In this document: in pieces, positions 1 to 8,203 of the stretch
How the letters are laid out: each line of letters opens with the position of its first letter
How positions within the stretch are numbered: position 1 is the stretch's first letter
Source of the DNA: Streptomyces sp. AC1-42W
GTDB lineage: Bacteria > Actinomycetota > Actinomycetes > Streptomycetales > Streptomycetaceae
Direction: 5' to 3'
NCBI RefSeq assembly: GCF_003248355.1
Contig: NZ_QKWY01000002.1
Span: 2,232,001 to 2,296,000 of the forward strand
Length of the DNA: 64,000 bases
Notes under the pieces: generated by a model
What the model saw: only the letters and a program-made list of their open reading frames with translations
The model's database searches: none
What the model was told of the DNA's origin: nothing
Made by a program: the position numbers and the translations under genes

Positions 1-397
1 GGTGGCGGCCGAAGGCCCGGCCCTGGCCGGTGGTCAGCTCCCGGCTGCGGTCGAGGTCGGCGGCCAGTTCCAGGGTCTTCCAGCCCTCGGTGGGCAGCCG
101 GGCCGCGAGGGAGTGCTCCCGCAGCGTGCCGGCGGCGGTGAGGAAGGCGCCGACCGAGTCGGCGTGGTCGTGCCAGCCGGTGCCGGTACCCGGCGGCCAG
201 CCGATCAGCCACGCCTCACTGCCGCCCGGACCGTCGAGCCGGAGCCAGGTCCGGCCCTCGGGATCGAGGGGAAGGGAGGCGACGAGTGCGGTGTCCGCGG
301 CGACGCGGCGGACGAAGTCGAGCAGACGCGCCGCGGTCGGGGCCGGGGCGGACGTGCGCATGGGCACGGGAACGACGGGGAACGAAGAGGCAGACAC
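1..397 (-). CDS. Cysteine dioxygenase family protein (partial, 3' end outside window)
   Basis: About 132 N-terminal residues are visible; the gene runs off the left edge. Cysteine dioxygenase is a cupin iron enzyme that oxidises cysteine to cysteine sulfinate. The visible part contains GTGTGWHDHADSVGAF, the cupin segment with the iron-binding HxH pair, followed by AAGTLREHSL, both typical of bacterial cysteine dioxygenases. The GTG at 397 is chosen because AGGACGG lies 5-6 bases upstream; an in-frame ATG at 361 has no such site. A cysteine-containing leader peptide lies 75 bp upstream, which fits sulfur-responsive control. The family call is fairly safe; the remaining iron ligands are outside the window. 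Confidence 0.8.
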   Translation of the reverse strand, partial: MSASSFPVVPVPMRTSAPAPTAARLLDFVRRVAADTALVASLPLDPEGRTWLRLDGPGGSEAWLIGWPPGTGTGWHDHADSVGAFLTAAGTLREHSLAARLPTEGWKTLELAADLDRSRELTTGQGRAFGRH

Positions 398-427
398 GGA
401 GACCGTCCTGAGAGTACGCGCGGACGC

Positions 428-455
428 CCCGCCGCACGGCACAGCGCACGGCGGG
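428..455 (-). promoter_or_regulatory. Possible attenuator hairpin between leader peptide and cysteine dioxygenase
   Basis: CCCGCCG and its complement form a 7-bp stem with a 14-nt loop just after the leader stop codon. It could pair or open depending on ribosome position on the leader. No U-run follows, so an intrinsic terminator is not obvious; it may act on translation. No alternative pairing was worked out. Confidence 0.35.
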
Positions 456-471
456 AGCAGGTGAAGGCGAT

Positions 472-519
472 TCAGCAGGACGGACGACACACGCAGCCCG
501 CATAGCGGAGCAGGTCCAT
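472..519 (-). CDS. Cysteine-containing leader peptide (15 aa)
   Basis: This small ORF encodes MDLLRYAGCVCRPSC and stops 74 bp before the dioxygenase start. GGAGGG sits 5 bases upstream of its ATG (525-530), a far better ribosome site than chance would give. Three of its last seven residues are cysteine. Actinobacteria are known to place short cysteine-bearing leader ORFs before sulfur genes, where ribosome stalling at low cysteinyl-tRNA changes downstream expression. Translation-coupled attenuation of the dioxygenase gene is therefore the likely role (inference). Confidence 0.7.
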   Translation of the reverse strand: MDLLRYAGCVCRPSC

Positions 520-590
520 ATGGACCCTCCGCCACAGGCGCACATCGGTGCCGGTCATGATCGGGAGTAGACCACGCGCACCGACTCCGG

Positions 591-2207
591 TCAATTGACG
601 TCAGCGGTCCGGTCGTCGCGCACCGGGGTGCGGGCCGTGCCGCCGCGCACCGCGTCCGCCGCCGCGAACAGCTCGGCCGGCCGCACCCCGCCGAACGCCT
701 CGACGAGATGGCCGTCCGGCCTGACCAGCAGCACCGCGTGTGCGGAGGCCCCCGGATAGCTCTCGGCCACCAGCAGCTCGGCCGGTGCGGGCAGCGCCTC
801 GACGGCCTCCGCCAGCCGGGGCATCACCCCGGCGCGCATCCAGTGCCGCCGGTCCCACACCCCGGTCCCCGGCGCCACGAGCACCACCAGCAACTGCCCG
901 CGCCCCAGCCGTTCGCGCAGCCGTACGGCGGTGCCGTCGGGCGCCATCACCCGTACATCGGCCACCGGCGCACCGGGGGGCGTACCGACCGCGGTGTGCG
1001 CCTCGGCGCGCGGGGGCGCAAGGGGGGACAGGGCGTAGGACGGGGGCGCACCGAGGGGACCGCAGCCCAGATGTCCGTCCGTGAGCAGTGAGTCGTGCCC
1101 CCGTGCGCTCCCCGGTACGAGGGTCCGCAGGCCCCCGCCGCCGCGCAGTATCGGCAGCGACTGGTCGGCGGCGCGCAGCCGGGCGGCCACGGCGGCCCGG
1201 CGTTCGGCCTGGTAGCTGTCGAGGAGCGCGTCGGACGCGTCGTCGTGCCAGGCCAGGGCCAGCTTCCACGCCAGGTTCTCCGCGTCGCGCAGCCCCTCGT
1301 CCAGGCCCTGGGTGCCCAGCGCGCCGAGGAGATGGGCGGCGTCCCCGGCGAGGAAGGCCCGCTTCACACGCCAGCGGCGGGCGAGCCGGTGGTGGAGCGT
1401 GTAGACGCCGGTGTCCAGCAACTCGTACGGGGGCGTCTCGCCGCACCAGCCGGCCAGGGTGTCCCGGACCCTGGTGACCAGGGCGTCCGGCGTGACCAGC
1501 TCGCCGCGCGCGGGCAGCAGCCAGTCCAGCCGCCACACGTCGTCCGGCAGGGGCCTGGCGGTCACCTCGGCGCCGCCCGTCCGCCAGGGCGGCGACCGGT
1601 GCAGGACGGCCTCGCCGGGCCGGGGCAGCTCGGCGCGCAGCGCGGCCACGGCGTGCCGTTCCACCGCCGTGCGGCCGGGAAACCTGATGTCGAGGAGTTT
1701 GCGCACGGTGGACCGGGCGCCGTCGCAGCCGGCCAGGTAGCTCCCCCGCCACCAGGTCGAACCGGGTTCCCTGGTGTGCACGGTGACCCCGGCCGGGTCC
1801 TGCTCCAGCGTGTCGATGCGGCTCGGCCCCGCCGTGCGTACCAGCTCCTGCGCGGCCACCGCGTCCCGCAGGCCGCGTACCAGCGCGTGCTGCGGTACGT
1901 GGACGGGGGCGGCCGGTGCGCCGCTGCCGGGGTCCGGGTCCTCGCCGAGCGGCAGCTCGCGCACCAGCTGCTTGCGCCGCACGGACCGCCAGCCGGCCCA
2001 GCGCAGCCCCTCGTCGGCCGGCGTCTTGCAGCCGAGGCGTTCCAGGAAGGCGGCGGTGTCCTCGCGCAGGACGACCGTGCGGGCGGGGCGGGTCTCGTTC
2101 CTGGCCGGGTCCTCGTCGAGCAGGACGGACGGCACGCCCTGCGCGGCGAGGGCGAGCGAGAGGGCCAGGCCGACGGGCCCGGCGCCGACGACGATCACCG
2201 GGTCCAC
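591..2207 (-). CDS. FAD-dependent aromatic monooxygenase (PheA/TfdB/MhpA class)
   Basis: This 538-aa flavoprotein belongs to the pfam01494 class that hydroxylates aromatic rings using NAD(P)H and oxygen. The N-terminus has the Rossmann dinucleotide motif GAGPVGLALSLALAAQG. A CDGARSTVRK segment in the middle is the DG motif that touches FAD and NAD(P)H. FLAGDAAH followed by DAENLAWKLALA is the second FAD-binding motif. The last ~120 residues resemble the thioredoxin-like C-terminal domain of phenol hydroxylase relatives. The GTG start at 2207 puts the Rossmann fold at residue 3 and has GGGGGA upstream. It stands alone between the leader region and gluD, so the substrate cannot be inferred. Confidence 0.85.
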   Translation of the reverse strand: MDPVIVVGAGPVGLALSLALAAQGVPSVLLDEDPARNETRPARTVVLREDTAAFLERLGCKTPADEGLRWAGWRSVRRKQLVRELPLGEDPDPGSGAPAAPVHVPQHALVRGLRDAVAAQELVRTAGPSRIDTLEQDPAGVTVHTREPGSTWWRGSYLAGCDGARSTVRKLLDIRFPGRTAVERHAVAALRAELPRPGEAVLHRSPPWRTGGAEVTARPLPDDVWRLDWLLPARGELVTPDALVTRVRDTLAGWCGETPPYELLDTGVYTLHHRLARRWRVKRAFLAGDAAHLLGALGTQGLDEGLRDAENLAWKLALAWHDDASDALLDSYQAERRAAVAARLRAADQSLPILRGGGGLRTLVPGSARGHDSLLTDGHLGCGPLGAPPSYALSPLAPPRAEAHTAVGTPPGAPVADVRVMAPDGTAVRLRERLGRGQLLVVLVAPGTGVWDRRHWMRAGVMPRLAEAVEALPAPAELLVAESYPGASAHAVLLVRPDGHLVEAFGGVRPAELFAAADAVRGGTARTPVRDDRTADVN

Positions 2208-2410
2208 GGCGCGTCCCCCGTCAGGAGTCCGGTGAAACGGAGCGGAGGGTGCGCGGGGGTCGAAGGGGGTGCGGCGGCGTAGGGGACTCGGTGCGCGATC
2301 ACAGAACGTATGCAACCTACTGCCGGTGCCCGCGTCAAGCGACGCCGGAACGCGGCGAGGGGCGGTGGCAGCTGCGCCACCGCCCCTCGCGGACGTGTTC
2401 CGACGGCTCG

Positions 2411-3322
2411 TCAGGCGGCGCTTCCGCCGTCCGTCTTGCGCGCCGGCGCACCGACCGTCTCCAGATCGCCCCCCGGCCCGTTGGTCACGACCGCGCCCGT
2501 GCTCTTCTTCCCGCGCCGCAGCCACCGCTCCAGCCAGCTCGCGAAGGACGTCAGGGCGAAGTTCAGCGCGAGGTAGATCAGCGCGACGATGGTGAAGCAC
2601 GCGATGGTGTTCGAACCGAAGTTCGCGGACATCGGCCGGATCGACGAGAGCAGCTCCGGGTAGCTGAGCACGGCGCCACCGAGCGCGGTGTCCTTCACGA
2701 TCACCACGAGCTGGCTGACGATGGCCGGCAGCATCGCCGTCACCGCCTGCGGCAGCAGTACGAAGACCATCGTCTGGCCCTTGCGCATCCCGATCGCCTT
2801 GGCGGCGTCGGTCTGTCCGCGGGGGAGTGTCAGGATGCCGGCCCGCACGATCTCGGCGAGCACCGAGGCGTTGTACAGCACCAGACCCGTCACCACGGCG
2901 TACAGCACACGGGTGTCGGGGTCGAAGTCGGCGTACTCGGAGTACGCGGCGTTGGCGATGATCATCAGGAGCAGGACGGGGATGGCGCGGAAGAACTCCA
3001 CGACCACACCGCCCGGTACGCGCACCCAGCGGTGGTCCGAGAGCCGCCCGATTCCGAAGAGCGCGCCCAGCGGCAGTGCGATGAGCAGCGAGTAGAACGC
3101 CGCCTTGATCGTGTTCTGGAAGCCCGGCCAGAGGAACGTCTCCCACGCCTGCGTACCGGCGAAGAACGGCTTCCACTTGACCCAGTCGAGCTGGTGCTTC
3201 TCGGCGAGACCGTCGTACACCCACCACACCACCGCCGCGGCGGCCAGCAGGAAGACGGCGGTGTACAGGACGTTGCGCCGCTTGGCGCGGGGGCCCTGGG
3301 CGTCGTAGAGAACGGAACTCAT
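2411..3322 (-). CDS. gluD: Glutamate ABC transporter permease GluD
   Basis: This 303-aa inner-membrane permease of the polar amino acid (HisMQ) family carries several hydrophobic segments. The conserved cytoplasmic EAA loop reads AEIVRAGILTLPRGQTDAAKAIGMRKGQ and contacts the ATPase GluA. It starts at ATG 3322, overlapping the gluC stop by 4 bases (ATGA), so the two permeases are translationally coupled. The N-terminal ~30 residues are a longer soluble tail than usual, and the C-terminus ends in a charged tail. It is the last gene of gluABCD. Specificity for glutamate is inferred from synteny with S. coelicolor gluABCD. Confidence 0.9.
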   Translation of the reverse strand: MSSVLYDAQGPRAKRRNVLYTAVFLLAAAAVVWWVYDGLAEKHQLDWVKWKPFFAGTQAWETFLWPGFQNTIKAAFYSLLIALPLGALFGIGRLSDHRWVRVPGGVVVEFFRAIPVLLLMIIANAAYSEYADFDPDTRVLYAVVTGLVLYNASVLAEIVRAGILTLPRGQTDAAKAIGMRKGQTMVFVLLPQAVTAMLPAIVSQLVVIVKDTALGGAVLSYPELLSSIRPMSANFGSNTIACFTIVALIYLALNFALTSFASWLERWLRRGKKSTGAVVTNGPGGDLETVGAPARKTDGGSAA

Positions 3323-3984
3323 CGCTTCACCGCCACCTTCTTGGCCACCCAGCCGAGGATGAGGCCGGTCGGGAGGGTCAGGACGATGAAGCCGAGGGCG
3401 AAGACGCCGGAGATCAGCAGCAACTGGGCCTCGTTCTCGACCATTTCCTTCATCAGGTACGACGCTTCCGCGACACCGATCGCCGACGCGACGGTGGTGT
3501 TCTTCGTCAGTGCGATGAGCACGTTGGACAGCGGGTTGACCACGGAGCGGAACGCCTGCGGCAGCACGATCAGCCGCAGCACCTGGGTGAAGCTGAGTCC
3601 GAGCGCCCGGGCCGCCTCCGCCTGGCCCACCGGAACCGTGTTGATGCCCGAACGCAGGGCCTCGCACACGAACGACGCGGTGTAGAGGACGAAGGCGAGC
3701 ACCGCGAGCCGGAAGTTGATGCCCACGATGTCGTTGGCGCCGAGGGAGATGCTCAGCGTCGAGTACAGACCGAGCGAGGCGAACATGATGACCACGGTCA
3801 GCGGAATGTTCCGGACCACGTTCACGTAGGCGGTCGCGAAACCGCGCATCAGGGGGACCGGGCTGACCCTCATGCCGGCCAGCAGCGTTCCCCATATGAG
3901 GGAGCCGAGGGCGGAGAAGACGGTGAGTTTCACCGTGACCCAGAAGGCCCCCAGCAGGTCATAACCATCAAGAAAGTCGAACAC
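3319..3984 (-). CDS. gluC: Glutamate ABC transporter permease GluC
   Basis: This 221-aa amino-acid ABC permease has about five transmembrane segments. The EAA loop is CEALRSGINTVPVGQAEAARALGLSFTQ, the docking site for the ATPase. The GTG start at 3984 has GGGAGAT upstream. It is preceded by gluB with a 74-bp gap and overlaps gluD. It presumably forms a heterodimeric channel with GluD. Length and motif order are normal for the family. Confidence 0.9.
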   Translation of the reverse strand: MFDFLDGYDLLGAFWVTVKLTVFSALGSLIWGTLLAGMRVSPVPLMRGFATAYVNVVRNIPLTVVIMFASLGLYSTLSISLGANDIVGINFRLAVLAFVLYTASFVCEALRSGINTVPVGQAEAARALGLSFTQVLRLIVLPQAFRSVVNPLSNVLIALTKNTTVASAIGVAEASYLMKEMVENEAQLLLISGVFALGFIVLTLPTGLILGWVAKKVAVKR

Positions 3985-4058
3985 GATCTCCCGCGCTTCC
4001 GCGTGTAGAGGGCGCGGCGCGCCGCCGGTCAGCGGCGGCGCGCCCGGTCAGCCCCGCT

Positions 4059-4901
4059 TCACTTGACGATGTTGCCGATCTTCGGGGCGGGCTCGTTCTT
4101 GTAGCCGGCCGGACCGAAGTTGGCCTCGACCGCCTTGTCCCAGGAGCCGTCCTCGACCATCTTGGTCAGCGCGTCGTTGACCTTCTTCTTGAGGTCGGCG
4201 TCGCCCTTCTTCAGGCCGATGCCGTAGTTCTCGTTGGTCATCTTGAAACCGGCCAGCTTGAACTTGCCCTTGTTGACGTCCTGCGAGGCGTAACCGGCCA
4301 GGATGCTGTCGTCCGTGGTCAGCGCGTCGACGGCGCCGTTCTCCAGGCCGGTCAGGCACTCGGAGTAGCCGCCGTACTCCTGGAGCTGGGCCTTCGGGGC
4401 CAGGTCCTTCTTGACGTTCTGCGCCGACGTCGAGCCGGTGACCGAGCAGAGCTTCTTGTCGTTGAGGTCCTCGGGCTTCTTGATCGAGTCGTCGTCCGCG
4501 CGGACCAGGATGTCCTGGTGAGCGAGGAGGTACGGGCCGGCGAAGTCGACCTTCGTCAGACGCTCGTCGTTGATCGAGTAGGAGGCGACGATGAACTTGA
4601 CGTCACCGCGCGAGATCGCCGTCTCGCGGTCGGCACTCTTCGTCTCCTTGAACTCGATGTTGTCCGCGGAGTAGCCGAGTTCCTTGGCGACGTACCGCGC
4701 GACATCGACGTCGAAGCCGGTGTACTTGCCGTCCGGCGTCTTCAGGCCGATACCGGGCTGGTCGATCTTGATGCCGATGGTGATCTTCTTGCCGTCGCCG
4801 GAGCCGGCCGCGTCGTCCTTGTCGTCGGAGCCGCAGGCGGTGGCGGTGAGGGCGAGAGCGAGCACGGCGGCCGAGGCGGCGGTGACCTTACGAAGCTGCA
4901 T
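4059..4901 (-). CDS. gluB: Glutamate-binding lipoprotein GluB
   Basis: This 280-aa extracellular solute-binding protein (family 3, pfam00497) captures the amino acid and delivers it to GluC/GluD. The N-terminus is a lipoprotein signal: positively charged MQLRK, a hydrophobic core, then a lipobox ending TATAC at about residue 23. The mature part begins with a GSDDKDD-rich linker. The motif DGKYTGFDVDVARYVAKELG is the family signature that wraps the ligand amino group. It lies between the ATPase gene gluA and the permease genes, as in other actinobacterial glu operons. Confidence 0.92.
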   Translation of the reverse strand: MQLRKVTAASAAVLALALTATACGSDDKDDAAGSGDGKKITIGIKIDQPGIGLKTPDGKYTGFDVDVARYVAKELGYSADNIEFKETKSADRETAISRGDVKFIVASYSINDERLTKVDFAGPYLLAHQDILVRADDDSIKKPEDLNDKKLCSVTGSTSAQNVKKDLAPKAQLQEYGGYSECLTGLENGAVDALTTDDSILAGYASQDVNKGKFKLAGFKMTNENYGIGLKKGDADLKKKVNDALTKMVEDGSWDKAVEANFGPAGYKNEPAPKIGNIVK

Positions 4902-4972
4902 GATGAGATTCCCCTGGGGTTGACGCGATGTGAGTGATCAGCAGATACGGAAGCCCGGTGCTGAAGGCTCCA

Positions 4973-5761
4973 TCAGTGGTGAAGGATCTTCGAAAGGAAG
5001 TCCTTGGCCCGGTCGCTGCGCGGGTTGCTGAAGAACTGGTCGGGTGTGGCCTCTTCGACGATCTTTCCGTCCGCCATGAAGACGACCCGGTTGGCCGCGG
5101 AGCGGGCGAAGCCCATCTCGTGCGTGACGACGACCATCGTCATGCCCTCGCGGGCGAGCTGCTGCATGACCTCCAGCACCTCGTTGATCATCTCCGGGTC
5201 GAGCGCCGAGGTCGGCTCGTCGAAGAGCATGACCTTCGGGTCCATGGCCAGGGCCCGCGCGATCGCCACGCGCTGCTGCTGGCCGCCGGACAGCTGGGAG
5301 GGGTACTTGTCGGCCTGGGTGCCGACGCCCACCCGGTCGAGCAGCGAACGCGCCTTGTCCTCGGCGGCCTTCTTGTCCGCCTTGCGGACCTTCAGCTGGC
5401 CGAGCGTCACGTTCTCCAGGACCGTCTTGTGGGCGAAGAGGTTGAACGACTGGAAGACCATGCCGACGTCGGCACGCAGCCGGGCCAGCTCCTTGCCCTC
5501 CTCGGGCAGCGGCTTCCCGTCGATCGAGATCGAGCCCGAGTCGATCGTCTCCAGTCGGTTGATCGTGCGGCACAGCGTGGACTTCCCGGACCCGGACGGC
5601 CCGATGACGACCACGACCTCACCGCGGGCGATCGTCAGGTCGATGTCCTGGAGCACATGCAGTGCGCCGAAGTGCTTGTTGACGTTGCTCAGCACGACCA
5701 GATCGCCGGCGGGCGCGGGTGCAGCGTCCTCGGCGCCCTTGGTCACTGAAACTCCGCTCAT
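4973..5761 (-). CDS. gluA: Glutamate ABC transporter ATPase GluA
   Basis: This 262-aa ATPase drives the GluBCD importer. Walker A is GPSGSGKST, the signature is LSGGQQQR, Walker B is VMLFDEPTSALD and the switch histidine is in VVTHEM, all intact. The first ~20 residues form an Ala/Pro-rich extension before the fold begins at GDLVVLSNVNK. The ATG at 5761 has GAGGAGGACGGAG upstream, with a rather long spacing. It is the first gene of the leftward operon and is divergent from gluR, whose product is the likely regulator. Confidence 0.93.
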   Translation of the reverse strand: MSGVSVTKGAEDAAPAPAGDLVVLSNVNKHFGALHVLQDIDLTIARGEVVVVIGPSGSGKSTLCRTINRLETIDSGSISIDGKPLPEEGKELARLRADVGMVFQSFNLFAHKTVLENVTLGQLKVRKADKKAAEDKARSLLDRVGVGTQADKYPSQLSGGQQQRVAIARALAMDPKVMLFDEPTSALDPEMINEVLEVMQQLAREGMTMVVVTHEMGFARSAANRVVFMADGKIVEEATPDQFFSNPRSDRAKDFLSKILHH

Positions 5762-6088
5762 CGGCTTCTAGCTCCGTCCTCCTCGGTTGGGAAGGACCCT
5801 AGTGACGCAGTGCTACCAACGTCATTACATCTGAGCGGAAATTGAGCATAACGATCCGGCGGCAACCGGACACACCGCGTGAAGGGGGCGTCACGCCAGT
5901 CGTACAGGGCGTACCGGGTGCATAACGGAAACCTGGATGTATCGGACAGGCCCTTGACTGTCCACCCCTCATCGGCGTGGATTCCCTGGTACACCCCTAT
6001 GTGGAACACCCCGGAACGGGGAAGTGACCAGGGGCGTACACGACCGTACGCACACACCGACACACGCCACCGTCGGAGAGGGGGTTCC
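5762..6088. promoter_or_regulatory. Divergent gluA-gluR control region
   Basis: This 327-bp intergenic region carries no gene. It must hold the leftward glu promoter and the rightward gluR promoter. TTGACT (5954-5959) and TGGATT (5978-5983), 18 bp apart, are a candidate for gluR, with a leader of roughly 100 nt. From memory, GluR in S. coelicolor binds the equivalent region; its exact site could not be picked out by eye. Confidence 0.6.
5796..5825 (-). promoter_or_regulatory. Candidate promoter of the gluABCD operon
   Basis: Read leftward, ATGACG (-35, 5820-5825) and TAGGGT (-10, 5796-5801) are 18 bp apart, about 35 bp upstream of the gluA start. The spacing fits a HrdB-type promoter, although the -35 is imperfect. 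Confidence 0.45.
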
Positions 6089-6781
6089 ATGAGACTGCTG
6101 CTCGTCGAGGACGACAACCATGTCGCCGCCGCCCTGTCCGCGATCCTCGCCCGGCACGGCTTCCAGGTGGTCCACGCCCGCAGCGGGGACGAGGCCCTCC
6201 AGGCCCTTCTGCCCACCGACACCGAGCCGTTCGGCGTCGTGCTCCTCGACCTCGGGCTGCCCGACCAGGACGGCTACGAGGTGTGCGGCAAGATCCGCAA
6301 GCGCAGCTCGGTGCCCGTGATCATGGTGACCGCCCGCGCCGACGTACGCTCCCGCATCCACGGGCTCAACCTCGGCGCCGACGACTACGTGACCAAGCCG
6401 TACGACACCGGCGAACTGCTCGCCCGCATCCACGCGGTCAGCCGGCGCAAGGCGAGCAACGAGGACACCGTGTCCACCCCCGTCGCCGCACTGCGCCTCG
6501 GCCACGTCAGCATCGAGCTGCCGACCCGCCGGGTCAGCGTCGACGGCGCCGAGGTCCAGCTCACCCGCAAGGAGTTCGACCTGCTCGCCCTGCTCGCACA
6601 GCGGCCCGGCGTGGTCTTCCGCCGCGAACAGATCATCAGCGAGGTGTGGCGCACCAGCTGGGAGGGAACAGGGCGCACGCTGGAGGTGCACGTCGCCTCG
6701 CTGCGCTCCAAACTCCGGCTGCCCGCACTGATCGAGACGGTGCGCGGGGTCGGCTACCGCCTCGTCTCCCCGCACGCGTAG
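6089..6781 (+). CDS. gluR: OmpR-family response regulator GluR
   Basis: This 230-aa regulator has a receiver domain (residues 1-~115) with the acidic pair in VEDDN, phospho-acceptor Asp54 in VLLDLGLP, and the switch lysine in VTKPYD. The C-terminal winged helix (~135-228) contains LTRKEFDLLALLAQRPGVVFRREQI and ends VRGVGYRLV, typical of OmpR/PhoB. The ATG at 6089 has GGAGAGGGGG upstream. The sensor kinase gene follows after 15 bp. Its position beside gluABCD matches S. coelicolor GluR-GluK, reported to sense glutamate and control its uptake. The gene name therefore rests on synteny. Confidence 0.85.
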   Translation: MRLLLVEDDNHVAAALSAILARHGFQVVHARSGDEALQALLPTDTEPFGVVLLDLGLPDQDGYEVCGKIRKRSSVPVIMVTARADVRSRIHGLNLGADDYVTKPYDTGELLARIHAVSRRKASNEDTVSTPVAALRLGHVSIELPTRRVSVDGAEVQLTRKEFDLLALLAQRPGVVFRREQIISEVWRTSWEGTGRTLEVHVASLRSKLRLPALIETVRGVGYRLVSPHA

Positions 6782-6796
6782 AGGCGTTCGTCCCCG

Positions 6797-8191
6797 GTGC
6801 GTACCCGGCTGCTCCCGCTGCTCATCGTCCTGATGGCGAGCGTGCTGCTCGCGCTCGGCTTCCCGCTCGCCGTCAGCGTGGCGGCCGCCGAGCAGCAACG
6901 CGTCGTGATCGACCGGATCGACGACACGGCCCGCTTCGCCGCCCTCGCCCAGTTCATCACCGAACGCACCAACGGCTACGACGAGCGGCGCCGTACCCTC
7001 CAGACCGAACTGGAAACGTACGACTCCGTGTACGGCATCCGGGCCGGCGTCTTCTACCGCGACGACTCCGCCATGGCCAAGGCCCCGGCCTCCTGGCGGC
7101 TGCCCGTCGAGGGCGAGGGCCGCGCCGCGTTCAACGAGGCACTGCTCGGCCGCCGCAGCCACGACCCGCCGCAGGTCTGGCCCTGGCAGGACGGCCGCGT
7201 GGTCGTCGCCTCACCCGTCGTACGCGACGGAGACGTCATCGCCGTCGTCGTCATCGACTCGCCGACCGGCCAGATGCGCGCCGACACCCTGCGCGGCTGG
7301 CTGCTCGTCGCGGCCGGCGAGGCGATCGCGATGCTGGTCGCCGTGGGCGCCGCCATCCGCCTCACCGGCTGGGTGCTGCTCCCCGTCAAGACCCTGGACG
7401 CCGCCGCCCACGACATCGCCAGCGGCCGGATGCGCTCCCGCGTCGTCGCCTCCGGCGGCCCCCCGGAACTCCGGCGGCTGGCCCGCTCGTTCAACGAGAT
7501 GGCCGACAACGTAGAGGACGTGCTGGAGCAGCAGCGCGCCTTCGTCGCCGACGCCTCCCACCAGCTGCGCAACCCGCTGGCCGCGCTGCTCCTGCGCATC
7601 GAACTGCTCGCCCTCGAACTCCCCGAGGGCAACGAGGAGATCGCCTCCGTACGCACCGAGGGCCGCCGCCTCGGACAGGTCCTCGACGACCTGCTCGACC
7701 TGGCACTCGCCGAGCACGCCGAGAGCGACCTCCAGCTCACCGACATCGGCGCGCTCACCGCCGAACGGGTCGCGTCCTGGCGCCCGGTCGCCGAGGAGAA
7801 GGGCGTCCGGCTGCGCGCGGGAGGGCCGCCCGCCGTCACCGCATGGGCCGACCCCATCGCCCTGTCCAGCGCCCTCGACGCCATCATCGACAACGCCCTC
7901 AAGTTCACCCCGGCCGGCGAGGAGGTCGACGTCACCGTCGCCTCCGGCAGCCGGCACGTCACGGTCGTCGTCGCGGACGGCGGACCCGGCCTCACCGACC
8001 AGGAACTCGAACGGGTCGGCGACCGCTTCTGGCGCAGCTCCCAGCACCAGAACATCCAGGGCTCGGGCCTCGGCCTCTCCATCTCCCGGACGCTCCTGGC
8101 AGCCGGCGGCGGCTCGCTGTCGTACGCGCGCAAGGAGCCGTACGGACTGAGCGTGACGGTCTCCGTGCCGCGCCACGACCCGAAGGGCTGA
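6797..8191 (+). CDS. gluK: Sensor histidine kinase GluK
   Basis: This 464-aa membrane kinase begins with a transmembrane helix (about residues 5-28). An extracellular sensor of ~140 residues, a second helix (~170-192) and a HAMP linker follow. The HisKA motif DASHQLRNPL carries phospho-acceptor His255. The ATPase domain shows the N box (DNALKF), G1 (VADGGPGL) and G2 (GSGLGLSI). The GTG start at 6797 follows gluR by 15 bp. It partners GluR; the periplasmic domain is the presumed glutamate sensor. The gene converges on the orphan TAXI gene, with only 12 bp between the stops. Confidence 0.85.
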   Translation: MRTRLLPLLIVLMASVLLALGFPLAVSVAAAEQQRVVIDRIDDTARFAALAQFITERTNGYDERRRTLQTELETYDSVYGIRAGVFYRDDSAMAKAPASWRLPVEGEGRAAFNEALLGRRSHDPPQVWPWQDGRVVVASPVVRDGDVIAVVVIDSPTGQMRADTLRGWLLVAAGEAIAMLVAVGAAIRLTGWVLLPVKTLDAAAHDIASGRMRSRVVASGGPPELRRLARSFNEMADNVEDVLEQQRAFVADASHQLRNPLAALLLRIELLALELPEGNEEIASVRTEGRRLGQVLDDLLDLALAEHAESDLQLTDIGALTAERVASWRPVAEEKGVRLRAGGPPAVTAWADPIALSSALDAIIDNALKFTPAGEEVDVTVASGSRHVTVVVADGGPGLTDQELERVGDRFWRSSQHQNIQGSGLGLSISRTLLAAGGGSLSYARKEPYGLSVTVSVPRHDPKG

Positions 8192-8203
8192 GGCGCGGAG
8201 CCG

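Noticed and set aside
591..3227. A single very long leftward frame running from the FAD monooxygenase through gluD
   Set aside because: It joins the monooxygenase to an antisense-like stretch of gluD. The Rossmann motif starts at 2207 and gluD has its own intact frame and motifs.
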